Of a DNA stretch of 64,000 nucleotides, positions 53,381 to 61,172 are shown in pieces. Source of the stretch: Candidatus Fermentibacterota bacterium (GTDB taxonomy: Bacteria > Fermentibacterota > Fermentibacteria > Fermentibacterales > Fermentibacteraceae). The stretch is from the NCBI GenBank assembly GCA_002748705.1, contig PDSZ01000040.1, positions 1-64,000 of the forward strand, given 5' to 3'. Position numbers and translations under genes: made by a program. Each line of letters starts with the position of its first letter. Position 1 is the stretch's first letter. The notes beneath the pieces are model-generated. The model saw only the letters and a program-made list of their open reading frames with translations. It searched no databases and was not told the DNA's origin.

Positions 53381-54249
53381 AAGAGATAACTGTTATCAGC
53401 GGAAAGGGAGGCACCGGCAAGACCAGCATAACCGGTTGTTTTGCAGCACTTGCTGAAAACGCTGTGGTTGCCGACTGCGATGTTGATGCTGCAGATCTTC
53501 ACATGCTGCTGGATCCTCAGATTCAGGAAACACATGACTTTATAAGTGGAAACATCGCTGTGATACGGGAAGAAGACTGTATCGGCTGCATGGAGTGCCT
53601 GAATAAGTGCAGGTTTAATGCTATCTCCTCTACAGACAATGCAAAATGTCGTGTAGGAGTCTGGGGCTGTGAGGGCTGCGGTGTTTGTACAGAGGTGTGT
53701 CCGGTGAATGCAATAGATTTTCCTCAGCGTCATTGCGGAGTATGGTATTTTTCCCATACCAGATTTGGCCCTATGGTTCATGCTCGTCTTGGCATTGCTC
53801 AGGAGAATTCCGGCAAGCTGGTGAGCACAGTTCGCAGACAAGCCGCCGCAAAGGCAGCTGAGCTGGAAAAAGAGCTTATATTAGTGGACGGTCCTCCAGG
53901 AATAGGATGTCCGGTTACAGCATCAATTACCGGAACATCACTTGTGGTAATTATCACAGAGCCAACCATGTCAGGGCTCCATGACATGACAAGGGTAATG
54001 GATCTGGCTGATCACTTTTCCATTCCTGCAGCGATAATAGTGAACAAGTGGGACATCAACCCTGATATGACCGTTAAAATAGAGGAACTTGCTGCAGGCC
54101 GCGGTGTTTCACCGGTGGGCAGAATTCCGTACGACAGAGCTTTTACCGAGGCTCAGATACATGGCAGGACCCTTCTCGAACACAGAAGGGGAGAGCCTGC
54201 AGAAAACATCAGAAAAATCTGGGAGAATGTATGCCGAAAAATGAGATGA
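53377..54249 (+). CDS. MinD/Mrp-type P-loop ATPase with inserted ferredoxin domain (2)
   Basis: 290 residues, paralogous to the preceding protein. Walker A is VISGKGGTGKTSIT and the switch is D-C-D-V-D-A-A-D. The ferredoxin insert has CIGCMECLNKC and CEGCGVCTEVCP. Walker B is L-V-D-G-P-P-G-I-G. The pairwise arrangement (VDAAD type next to VEEPN type) is the usual one for this family. The end overlaps the Mrp gene by 19 nt. Confidence 0.9.
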   Translation: MKEITVISGKGGTGKTSITGCFAALAENAVVADCDVDAADLHMLLDPQIQETHDFISGNIAVIREEDCIGCMECLNKCRFNAISSTDNAKCRVGVWGCEGCGVCTEVCPVNAIDFPQRHCGVWYFSHTRFGPMVHARLGIAQENSGKLVSTVRRQAAAKAAELEKELILVDGPPGIGCPVTASITGTSLVVIITEPTMSGLHDMTRVMDLADHFSIPAAIIVNKWDINPDMTVKIEELAAGRGVSPVGRIPYDRAFTEAQIHGRTLLEHRRGEPAENIRKIWENVCRKMR

Positions 54250-55142
54250 AAGAAACACAGGAGTGTTCCGGAAGCTGCGATTCCTGCGGAACATCAGGCT
54301 GTGATGCCATCGAGAAGAAGCCTGGAGAGAGTGATGAGGATTATCTGAAGCGACAGAAGATGGCCATAAGAATGAACTCCATTAAGCACAAGATAGTGGT
54401 GCTTTCAGGAAAAGGCGGAGTGGGGAAGAGCACTGTTGCTGTAAACATTGCAGTGGCTCTCTCGCTTGCAGGGAAGAAGGTTGGCCTTCTGGATGTGGAT
54501 ATCCACGGCCCATCCATTCCAACAATGCTCAACATTGCTGATGCAGGAGTTACATCTGATGGAGAAAACCTCAATCCGGTGGAGATAGGCTCACTGAAGG
54601 TAATGTCTGTGGGGCTTCTTCTTGAGAACAGGGACAGTGCGGTAATCTGGCGCGGTCCCATGAAGATGAGCGTTATTGAACAACTCCTGAGAGATGTTAA
54701 CTGGGGGCAGCTGGATTACCTTATCATCGATTCTCCTCCGGGAACCGGTGATGAACCGCTCTCTGTTGTTCAGCTTACAGGAACCATGGACGGAGCTGTT
54801 ATGGTTACCACTCCCCAGAAGGTTGCAGGTGCCGATGTGAGGAAGTCGTTTAACTTCTGCGCACAACTCAATCTGCATGTACTGGGTATTGTTGAGAACA
54901 TGAGCAGCTTCATCTGCCCTGACTGTGGAAGCGAGCACAGAATTTTCGCAGGAAACAATGGACGGGAAATGGCTGAAGCTTATGGAGTTCCATTTCTGGG
55001 CAGTATACCTATTGATCCCAATGTGGGTACTGCGTGTGATGACGGTACTCCGTTTGTTTACCATTACGGCAAGACGGAAACAGGAAAGAGATTCGAGAAG
55101 CTTATCGAACCTCTGCTGACCCTCCAGAAGAAGGAGAAATAA
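54231..55142 (+). CDS. Mrp/ApbC/NBP35-type iron-sulfur cluster carrier ATPase
   Basis: 303 residues. The Cys-rich N-terminus (C-S-G-S-C-D-S-C-G-T-S-G-C) resembles the N-terminal cluster site of NBP35-like forms. The deviant Walker A is VLSGKGGVGKSTVAVNIA, with D-V-D-I-H-G-P-S-I-P and I-I-D-S-P-P-G-T-G-D. A C-terminal C-P-D-C pair (in MSSFICPDCGSEH) bridges an Fe-S cluster between subunits. It delivers Fe-S clusters to apoproteins. Its stop overlaps the next start (TAATG). Confidence 0.93.
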   Translation: MPKNEMKETQECSGSCDSCGTSGCDAIEKKPGESDEDYLKRQKMAIRMNSIKHKIVVLSGKGGVGKSTVAVNIAVALSLAGKKVGLLDVDIHGPSIPTMLNIADAGVTSDGENLNPVEIGSLKVMSVGLLLENRDSAVIWRGPMKMSVIEQLLRDVNWGQLDYLIIDSPPGTGDEPLSVVQLTGTMDGAVMVTTPQKVAGADVRKSFNFCAQLNLHVLGIVENMSSFICPDCGSEHRIFAGNNGREMAEAYGVPFLGSIPIDPNVGTACDDGTPFVYHYGKTETGKRFEKLIEPLLTLQKKEK

Positions 55143-55474
55143 TGAGAGTAGCTATACCAATGGCAAACGGTGCACTCTGTATGCACTTCGGACACTGCAG
55201 CACTTTTGCCCTTGTGGATGTTGAGAACGGTGCTGTTTCATCTGTGAATGAAGTTGTTCCACCGCCTCACCAGCCTGGACTTCTGCCTGAATGGATAGCG
55301 GAACAGGGTGCAACAATGGTAATTGCCGGAGGAATGGGCTCCAGAGCACTTGCCCTTTTTCAGCAGAATGGTATCAAGGTGGTTACTGGTGCCAACGGCA
55401 CAACCCCTGAGGAAATTGTAAAGAATTATCTGGCAGGTACCCTTCAGACAGGTGCCAACGCCTGCGACCACTGA
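55142..55474 (+). CDS. NifX/NifB-family small protein
   Basis: 110 residues. M-R-V-A-I-P-M-A-N-G-A-L-C-M-H-F-G-H-C is the family opening, with extra Cys and His in the usual S/H-F-G position. A-G-G-M-G-S-R-A-L and V-V-T-G-A-N-G-T-T-P-E-E-I follow. It is the last gene of the sigma-54 operon and ends ~10 bp before a terminator. The likely role is cofactor or cluster binding. Confidence 0.87.
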   Translation: MRVAIPMANGALCMHFGHCSTFALVDVENGAVSSVNEVVPPPHQPGLLPEWIAEQGATMVIAGGMGSRALALFQQNGIKVVTGANGTTPEEIVKNYLAGTLQTGANACDH

Positions 55475-55482
55475 TCTCAAAC

Positions 55483-55508
55483 GGGGCGGTCACAGGGCCG
55501 CCCCTTGC
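55483..55508 (+). terminator. Terminator of the sigma-54 operon
   Basis: The stem GGGGCGG / CCGCCCC with a short loop is followed by TTGC. It lies 9 bp after the last stop; the T-tail is weak. Confidence 0.7.
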
Positions 55509-55670
55509 AGCTTCTCCATAGAATCATAAAAGTCCGTCTGAGACAGTTGCTCAGAGACTCAAAATGATATTTTCCGCAATCTGATTGTGATGTTCAACGG
55601 AGCATCAGAAGAATGCTCTGCAGAGAGAAATCAGACCGGCGCGGGAGTGGTAGTGATCCCCATAACAGGA

Positions 55671-55698
55671 AAAAGAGGGCAGAGTTTGTTCTGCCCTC
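55671..55698 (-). terminator. Terminator of the first RRM gene
   Basis: On the minus strand GAGGGCAGA-ACAAAC-TCTGCCCTC is followed by TTTTTCC, about 20 bp after the stop. Confidence 0.88.
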
Positions 55699-55718
55699 CC
55701 GTAATATCTGTACAGAAT

Positions 55719-55964
55719 TTAGCGTCTGGGTCTGGCTTCACTGACTCTGACAGGTCTTCCGTCAAGTTCAACACCGTCGCACTGAGCGATAGCGTTTCTT
55801 GCGGCTTCTTCAGGCATTTCTACAAAGCCGAAACCGCGACTGCGACCGGTTTCTCTGTCAGTGATGACTCTGGCATCTGTGACTTCGCCGTAGTTTTCGA
55901 AGAAAGATCTGAGTGAATCGTTGTCTACACCCCATGAGAGGTTTCCTACATAGAGGTTCATATG
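55719..55964 (-). CDS. RRM-domain RNA-binding protein (1)
   Basis: 81 residues consisting of one RRM. RNP2 is L-Y-V-G-N-L (residues 3-8) and RNP1 is R-G-F-G-F-V-E-M (about 42-49), both with the aromatic residues that stack on RNA. The ATG giving MNLYVGNLSW is the proper start, with AAAGGG upstream. Single-RRM proteins of this kind bind RNA, are often cold-induced and may act as chaperones. It is nearly identical to the next upstream gene (56137-56379), differing at only a few positions. Confidence 0.93.
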   Translation of the reverse strand, partial: HMNLYVGNLSWGVDNDSLRSFFENYGEVTDARVITDRETGRSRGFGFVEMPEEAARNAIAQCDGVELDGRPVRVSEARPRR

Positions 55965-56011
55965 GTACCCTTTCAAACACATGTCATCAAAATTAACGAA
56001 CCGATATCACG

Positions 56012-56064
56012 ATGACACAATGAACCTCGGTCGTATCCCCCTGTGGGAATCTGTCTGTAATATG
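56012..56064 (-). promoter_or_regulatory. Conserved leader block of RRM gene 1
   Basis: This 53-bp block resembles the one at the same relative position upstream of RRM gene 2. Shared elements on the minus strand are CATATTAC, TCCCA, GGGGGATAC, ACCG and TGTCAT. The sequence between this block and the start codon is much less conserved, so it is a candidate promoter or 5'-UTR regulatory element. Confidence 0.5.
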
Positions 56065-56094
56065 TTCAATAAACAGAGAGTGTAACAGGGCTAT

Positions 56095-56120
56095 GAAAAA
56101 GGCGGCTCCAGGGAGCCGCC
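56095..56120 (-). terminator. Terminator of the second RRM gene
   Basis: On the minus strand GGCGGCTCCC / GGAGCCGCC is followed by TTTTTC, 17 bp after the stop. Confidence 0.88.
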
Positions 56121-56136
56121 ATTAAGCCTTTGCCGG

Positions 56137-56379
56137 TTATCGTCTTGGTCTTGCTTCGCTGATCCTGAGAGGCCTTCCGTCGAGTTCAACCCCGTCTGCC
56201 TGTTCGATGGCGTTTCTGGCAGCTTCTTCCGGCATTTCCACAAATCCGAATCCACGGCTGCGACCGGTTTCCCTGTCTGTTATCACTCGTGCAGCAGTAA
56301 CTTCACCGTAGTTCTCAAAGAAAGATCTGAGAGAATCGTCATCAACACCCCAGCTCAGGTTGCCCACATACAGGTTCAT
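56137..56379 (-). CDS. RRM-domain RNA-binding protein (2)
   Basis: 80 residues, a tandem paralogue of the downstream RRM protein with the same RNP2 (L-Y-V-G-N-L) and RNP1 (R-G-F-G-F-V-E-M) motifs and the same C-terminal R-P-L-R-I-S-E-A-R-P-R-R. Each copy has its own terminator and leader, so each is a separate transcription unit. Function as for copy 1. Confidence 0.93.
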   Translation of the reverse strand: MNLYVGNLSWGVDDDSLRSFFENYGEVTAARVITDRETGRSRGFGFVEMPEEAARNAIEQADGVELDGRPLRISEARPRR

Positions 56380-56427
56380 TGCGTATCCCTTTCATATATG
56401 TCAATATCTAAATCAACCATGGTTCAC

Positions 56428-56480
56428 ATGACACCTATGAAGCCCGGTTGTATCCCCCCTGGGATTCTGTGAGTAATATG
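56428..56480 (-). promoter_or_regulatory. Conserved leader block of RRM gene 2
   Basis: Counterpart of 56012-56064, same length and order of shared elements, beginning about 50 bp upstream of the start codon. Confidence 0.5.
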
Positions 56481-56620
56481 CTACTTTATTATTGGATGTA
56501 AACACCTTGCACAGACCTGACTGATTGTTTGCAAAAGGTGTGCTGAAAACACCATATTACATAATTGGCAGCACTATTCTCTTTTGCTCTGTTTACACTT
56601 CTGAAAGCAGTTCGAGTCGT

Positions 56621-57394
56621 ATGATATTTTACATGTATCTAATAAATATCTCGATGTTCACTCTGGCAGGACCTGACGGTCTGGATGTGACAGCTGAAGG
56701 TTTGTTCTTCTGTCTTGAAGGGAGTGGAGCGGTTATGTTCAGAGACTGGTCAGGCAGGGATTCAGTTATCGCTGTCGGCTTGAACAATCCTGAAGGAATT
56801 TGTGTTACTCGTGAGGGAGAAGTGCTGGTAACAGAAGATGTGCCTGACGGCAGGCTGCTTCTAATAGATGAAGGCAGTATTTCTGAGCTTGCATCTGGTC
56901 TGTCATGTCCTGAGGGCGTGTGTGAGGCACCTGACGGTTCAATCTGGTTCACAACAGGAGGGATTGAAGCCGGTGAGCTGTTAAGTTCTTTGTGGACCAT
57001 TAAAGAGCAGGGGCCTGAGCAGGTTTTTTCTGTGCTTTCTGTGTTTTCCCTCTCTGATATTACCATTTCTCAAAGCGGTACAGTATACATCTGCAGCGAA
57101 GGGGCAGGTTTGTCAGGGAGGGTTTCGGTGCTCAGATACGATCCTGTTTCAAGCCTGGTTGAGCCCTTTGTATCAGGTGTTGCTGCATGTGAAGGTATCT
57201 GTCTTACTGAAGGCGGTTTTCCCATGTACCTTGCTGCAGAGGAAGAAGGTGTCTTTACAGTGGATGAAAATGGGAAGGTTTTACTTCTCTTTTCAGAGCT
57301 GGGGCTTACTGAGGACATTGCAGTGTACGGAGACTCTCTTTACGCAACCCATGACGGTGCAGGAGTTATAGGAAGATACGCTCTGCATGAATAG
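56621..57394 (+). CDS. SMP-30/NHL-like beta-propeller protein
   Basis: About 257 residues. It shows repeated propeller-blade patterns G-I-C-V-T-R-E-G-E-V-L-V-T, G-V-C-E-A-P-D-G-S-I-W-F-T and G-I-C-L-T-E-G-G-F-P. These give the 'P-E-G-(I/V)-C ... D-G-x-(I/V/L)-W/L-V/F-T' rhythm of SMP-30/gluconolaconase or NHL-type six-bladed propellers. The ATG at 56621 is chosen; an in-frame TTG at 56525 would add 32 residues with a hydrophobic segment and could supply a signal sequence. The end overlaps the MATE gene by 8 nt. The ligand is unknown. Confidence 0.7.
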   Translation: MIFYMYLINISMFTLAGPDGLDVTAEGLFFCLEGSGAVMFRDWSGRDSVIAVGLNNPEGICVTREGEVLVTEDVPDGRLLLIDEGSISELASGLSCPEGVCEAPDGSIWFTTGGIEAGELLSSLWTIKEQGPEQVFSVLSVFSLSDITISQSGTVYICSEGAGLSGRVSVLRYDPVSSLVEPFVSGVAACEGICLTEGGFPMYLAAEEEGVFTVDENGKVLLLFSELGLTEDIAVYGDSLYATHDGAGVIGRYALHE

Positions 57395-58778
57395 ATATCC
57401 TGATTCCTTCAGGGAAATACTCAGAGTATCGATTCCAATAATTGCAGGAATGGCAGGCAGAACAGTAATGATGTTCTGTGACAGGCTCTTTCTTGCTCAG
57501 CACAGTCAGCTTGAACTGCAGGCTGCACTTCCTGCAGGTATTCTGAGTTTTACTATGATGTGTATTATCTTTGGAACTGTGGGATATACCGGAACATTTG
57601 TTGCCCAGTATTTCGGTGCAGGGGACAGAAACGGGTGTTCCCGCTCCCTGGCCCAGGCACTGTTTCTTACACTGTTTTCCATTCCGGTTCTTGCAGCGCT
57701 AATTTTTCCAGGGCTTTATATACTCGGGCTCAGCGGTCATGCTCCTGAAGTGCTTGAACTGGAAAAAACCTACTTTACCATTCTTATGCTTTCTTCTGCA
57801 GGCCCCGTTTTCACCCAGGCTGCTTCATCATTCTGGAACGGAAGGGGTAAGACTGTTTCTGCAATGATGGCAGTTCTTGCAGGGGCCGGTCTGAACATTG
57901 TGCTTGATTACATCATGATATTCGGTAAGCTGGGGCTTCCTGAAATGGGAATCAGAGGAGCAGCTGTTGCAACTGCAATTTCATCCTTTGTGCCGGGAAC
58001 GATTCTTACTGTTGCTGCTTATACCGGCAAGACAGCCAGAAGGTACAGAACCTGCGAGAACTTCAGATTTTCCAGGTCGCTCACAGGAAGAATACTGCGA
58101 TTCGGACTTCCTTCAGGTCTTCAGATATTTCTTGATGTTTCCAGCTTTACAGTATTTATCTTCATTGCAGGAAGGCTCAGCCCTGTAGAGTTCACAGGGA
58201 ACAATCTTGCATTCAGTGTGAACAACCTTGCGTTCAACCCGCTGCTTGGATTCAGTTTTGCCACAACTGTTATAGTGGGAAGATGCATAGGTATGGGTAA
58301 GCCTGACATGGCAGTAAGGGCCACATTGCGAACACTGCTTCTCTCTCTCTGCTACTTTATTCCCCTTGCTGCAACATTTGTTCTTTTTCCAGGGTTTTAC
58401 ACTAAGCTGTTCTTCAGCCCGAATTCTGCCTGCACTCTTGAGGAATTAACAGACACAGCAGGGAAGCTTCTTGCCATAGTTGCAGTCTGGGGTGTGTTTG
58501 ATGCAGTAAACCTTGCTTACAGTGGAGCCCTGAGAGGAGCAGGAGATACCAGATTTGTGGTGATTGTTTCAGGTCTTCTGGCATGGCTCTTCTGGATACC
58601 GGGGGTTCTCTACCTGCATTATGTAATGGATGCCGGTATTGTACCCTTGTGGATATTTTCCAGCTTCTATGTTGCCGTTTTTGCCCTGGTCTTTTTCATC
58701 AGGTTCAGAAAAGGTGTATGGAGGCATATTGATCTGCTGGGAGATAAGAAGAATAACACCATTGCTGACTCTCTGTGA
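57387..58778 (+). CDS. MATE-family efflux transporter
   Basis: 463 residues with twelve predicted membrane segments. Landmarks are A-L-P-A-G-I-L-S-F, G-T-V-G-Y-T-G-T-F-V-A-Q-Y-F-G-A-G, L-N-I-V-L-D-Y-I-M-I-F-G and G-x-R-G-A-A-V-A-T, all typical of MATE proteins, with the second half-repeat (S-G-A-L-R-G-A-G-D-T-R-F) near 380-395. It exports cationic compounds using an ion gradient. Na+ coupling would fit the Rnf complex present, but this is speculation. It is coupled to the propeller gene upstream. Confidence 0.93.
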   Translation: MNRYPDSFREILRVSIPIIAGMAGRTVMMFCDRLFLAQHSQLELQAALPAGILSFTMMCIIFGTVGYTGTFVAQYFGAGDRNGCSRSLAQALFLTLFSIPVLAALIFPGLYILGLSGHAPEVLELEKTYFTILMLSSAGPVFTQAASSFWNGRGKTVSAMMAVLAGAGLNIVLDYIMIFGKLGLPEMGIRGAAVATAISSFVPGTILTVAAYTGKTARRYRTCENFRFSRSLTGRILRFGLPSGLQIFLDVSSFTVFIFIAGRLSPVEFTGNNLAFSVNNLAFNPLLGFSFATTVIVGRCIGMGKPDMAVRATLRTLLLSLCYFIPLAATFVLFPGFYTKLFFSPNSACTLEELTDTAGKLLAIVAVWGVFDAVNLAYSGALRGAGDTRFVVIVSGLLAWLFWIPGVLYLHYVMDAGIVPLWIFSSFYVAVFALVFFIRFRKGVWRHIDLLGDKKNNTIADSL

Positions 58779-58790
58779 ACGGAGGAAGGA

Positions 58791-60590
58791 TTGACTACGC
58801 TATTTTTTGTTTTCCTTATTGCAGGCCCTCTTGAACACTCATCTGAAGAATTGCCTGCTTATCCCTCGGTACATATGGCAGCTGTTGAATACTATGGTGA
58901 AGGAGAGAACCAGCCGGTTGAGATTACAGGATCAGATATGGGAAGGGAGCTTTACGGAACGGTATACGGCTTTCTTCCTTACTGGGTAAACCAGGCATGG
59001 CTTCAGTACGACCTCATAAGTGTGCTGGCGGTGTTCAGTGTGGATATGTCTTCATCGGGTAACATCAGCAACTACCACGGATTCCCTTCACATTTTACCT
59101 CCGCCATGGATCAGGCCCATGCTGCAGGCAGTGAAGTTGTGATTACAGTAACCAACTTTTCCGTCTCAGCAATTCATTCCATTCTTACCACTAACAGAGC
59201 CACTGCTATTGCAACCATTACTGATCTGGTGAACGGAACGGTGGTGGATGGTGTATGCATCGACTTCGAGAATGTCCAATCTGCAGATGCAGAGAGCCTT
59301 GTTACATTCATGCAGGACTTGAGAACGGCACTTCCAGATGCCCATATCTCCATATGCACACCTGTGGTGGACTGGGGAGGAGCCTTCAATTACAATGAAC
59401 TGGCAGAGAGTTGCAATGCTCTCATGATGATGTGCTATGCTTTTGCAGGCAGTTGGAGTTCTGTGGCCGGGCCTAACGCTCCACTTGTGGGCTGGGGTGC
59501 ATCTCCTGAGTCTGCCAGCAACATGGCATGGGCACTATGCGATTATGTGCGCTATGCTCCTCAGGTGCATGAGAAGCTTGTGGTCGGTCTGCCATACTAC
59601 GGGCACCAGTGGAAAACCTCTTCCCAGTCAACACATTCTCCCTGCAGCAGCTGTGCCACCCTTTTCTATACAACCCTCTCAGACAGAGCAGCTTCCTACG
59701 GCAGGCTTTGGGATGACGAGTCTCTTACTCCATGGTATGCATTCAATTCTGGAGGATGGAATCAGGGATGGTACGACGACGCAGAATCGCTTGAGTTGAA
59801 ATACAACATGGTACGAATGGCGGGAATGCAGGGTATCGGAATCTGGGCACTTGGCTATGACGGTGACAGGCCTGAACTGTGGAACCAGCTTTCAGAGAGC
59901 TTTACCGGACCTGTTTCAAATGACATGATGACAGATAACCTTGAGGACTGCTGCGTTCTCCATGGCCCGGCCAACTACTGGCATCCTTATACAGAAGGAG
60001 GTCAGTATCACACATTCTTCTTCACAGGCTCAATCTCTTCCCCTCCTGATGTGAACTGGATTGAGTGGAATTTCCATCTTCCTGACAGCTCAGGAACCTG
60101 TACACTGGAGGCATTCATACCTCCAACCGGTACTGCTGAAGTGACTTACCACATTCTTCATGAAGGCGGAGAGGACAGTGTTTCCGTTGACCAGCAGGCA
60201 TTTTCAGGCCAGTGGGTTTCCCTGGGAGGTCCTTATGCTTCCTCTTCAGGTCTTCAGGTCAGAATGGGTGACTGTACAGGTACAGAAGGCAACAGAATCG
60301 TTGCTGATGCTGTAAGATTCAGCAATGTATCCGGTACAGAAGGTTCCCGATTCTGTTTATTTGACTCAGGCTTTTCTGTTTCTGCGTCTCCTGCAGGCAG
60401 TGTAACTGTCATGGCACCGGAGGGGGGCAACCTTACTGTCTTTGATGTGAGCGGCAGGGCAGTATGTACAGAAACACTTGAATCAGGTGCAGGCTGGACA
60501 TGGAACAGTGACTGCCCCTCAGGTGTATATGTACTCAGTCTTGAATCAGAGGGAGTTCGTTATTCCTGTTCTGTTGTTATACTGAAGTAA
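58791..60590 (+). CDS. Secreted GH18-like (YaaH-type) glycosidase with golvesin-like and sorting domains
   Basis: 599 residues from a TTG start with GGAGGAAGG upstream. A signal peptide (about 1-15) is followed by the GH18 barrel (about 55-390), starting GTVYGFLPYW with the catalytic motif D153-G-V-C-I-D158-F-E160. The usual third Asp position is Cys156, but Glu160, the proton donor, is present. The stretch from about 410 to 530 resembles golvesin/xanthan-lyase-type carbohydrate-binding domains (W-V-S-L-G-G-P-Y). The last ~70 residues form a type-A-like sorting domain (L-T-V-F-D-V-S-G-R-A-V, ending G-V-Y-V-L-S-L). It probably hydrolyses peptidoglycan or chitin-like glycans outside the cell. 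It precedes the second UGA-containing ORF by 12 bp. Confidence 0.82.
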   Translation: MTTLFFVFLIAGPLEHSSEELPAYPSVHMAAVEYYGEGENQPVEITGSDMGRELYGTVYGFLPYWVNQAWLQYDLISVLAVFSVDMSSSGNISNYHGFPSHFTSAMDQAHAAGSEVVITVTNFSVSAIHSILTTNRATAIATITDLVNGTVVDGVCIDFENVQSADAESLVTFMQDLRTALPDAHISICTPVVDWGGAFNYNELAESCNALMMMCYAFAGSWSSVAGPNAPLVGWGASPESASNMAWALCDYVRYAPQVHEKLVVGLPYYGHQWKTSSQSTHSPCSSCATLFYTTLSDRAASYGRLWDDESLTPWYAFNSGGWNQGWYDDAESLELKYNMVRMAGMQGIGIWALGYDGDRPELWNQLSESFTGPVSNDMMTDNLEDCCVLHGPANYWHPYTEGGQYHTFFFTGSISSPPDVNWIEWNFHLPDSSGTCTLEAFIPPTGTAEVTYHILHEGGEDSVSVDQQAFSGQWVSLGGPYASSSGLQVRMGDCTGTEGNRIVADAVRFSNVSGTEGSRFCLFDSGFSVSASPAGSVTVMAPEGGNLTVFDVSGRAVCTETLESGAGWTWNSDCPSGVYVLSLESEGVRYSCSVVILK

Positions 60591-60602
60591 AGAAAGGCAC
60601 AT

Positions 60603-61172
60603 ATGCGAACAGCAGTTCTACTTACAATGATTGCAACTCTTTCGGCATTTGCAGCTGAAATAGTTGCAGGCGTTCAGGAGCATCCTTCAAGCGAACCGTT
60701 CTGCGGCAGTTGAGGCACATCTTCCAAACACCTCCAGGTGGTGGTGCCGGAATCATACTTTGACGGTCCGATGACAATTACCGAAGTTGGTTTTAAGAGG
60801 GCTGCTTTTGGCTCTTCATCGGTTACTCTTTACGATTTCAAACTCAGTCTGGGTTATGCAGGCGGCGTGGAGCTGGGCAGAAACTTTCATGAAAATGCGG
60901 CTTCTGAAACAGTACTTGCGCCTCTCTTCGCCGGAAGTACTGTTACAGCCGCAGATAATGGTCAGGGACAGGTGATGTTTACGCTGAATGAGCCCTTCGA
61001 ATACACTGGAGGCAATCTTCTGGTGGATCTGAGTTTTTCCGATATTTCAGGGAGCATGTATCTATGGGCATGGGATTCAGGTGAAAAAAGAGTTGTAACT
61101 GCTGACAGAATCTCCTGCGAAAACGGTAATGCCTGCAGTGTGCCTCCTGTGGTGGTTATCAAAGGGGATTAA
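60603..61172 (+). CDS. Candidate selenoprotein with PFCGSU motif, exported (copy B)
   Basis: Read through the in-frame TGA at 60711-60713, this encodes 189 residues. A signal peptide (about 1-17, MRTAVLLTMIATLSAFA) and a short linker are followed by E-P-F-C34-G-S-U37, then a beta-rich domain with the same landmarks as copy A (F-E-Y-T-G-G-N-L-L-V-D-L and M-Y-L-W-A-W-D). Overall identity to copy A is low but the architecture and TGA position are identical. An AAAGG ribosome site precedes the ATG, 12 bp after the GH18-like gene, so it is probably in that operon. The C-terminus has an extra cysteine pair (C-E-N-G-N-A-C). An ordinary stop would leave a 36-residue peptide and a well-conserved unused frame. 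Sec insertion is inferred, not proved. Confidence 0.75.
60714..60748 (+). promoter_or_regulatory. SECIS-like hairpin directly after the UGA (copy B)
   Basis: Counting from the base after TGA: GGCAC (1-5) pairs with GTGCC (31-35), and CACC (16-19) pairs with GGTG (24-27) around TCCA. The apical stem is at exactly the same distance from the UGA as in copy A, although the outer stems differ in sequence. Confidence 0.55.

Noticed and set aside
60700..60720. Sequencing error or recent nonsense mutation at the UGA of copy B
   Set aside because: An independent, strongly diverged paralogue has the UGA at the same motif position, which chance errors would not produce.
43033..61172. Genome-wide reassignment of UGA to an amino acid as an explanation of the two UGA ORFs
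   Set aside because: Many intact genes in the window end in TGA, including the repeated ATGA overlaps in the dcw and rnf operons, so UGA is a normal stop and recoding must be local.
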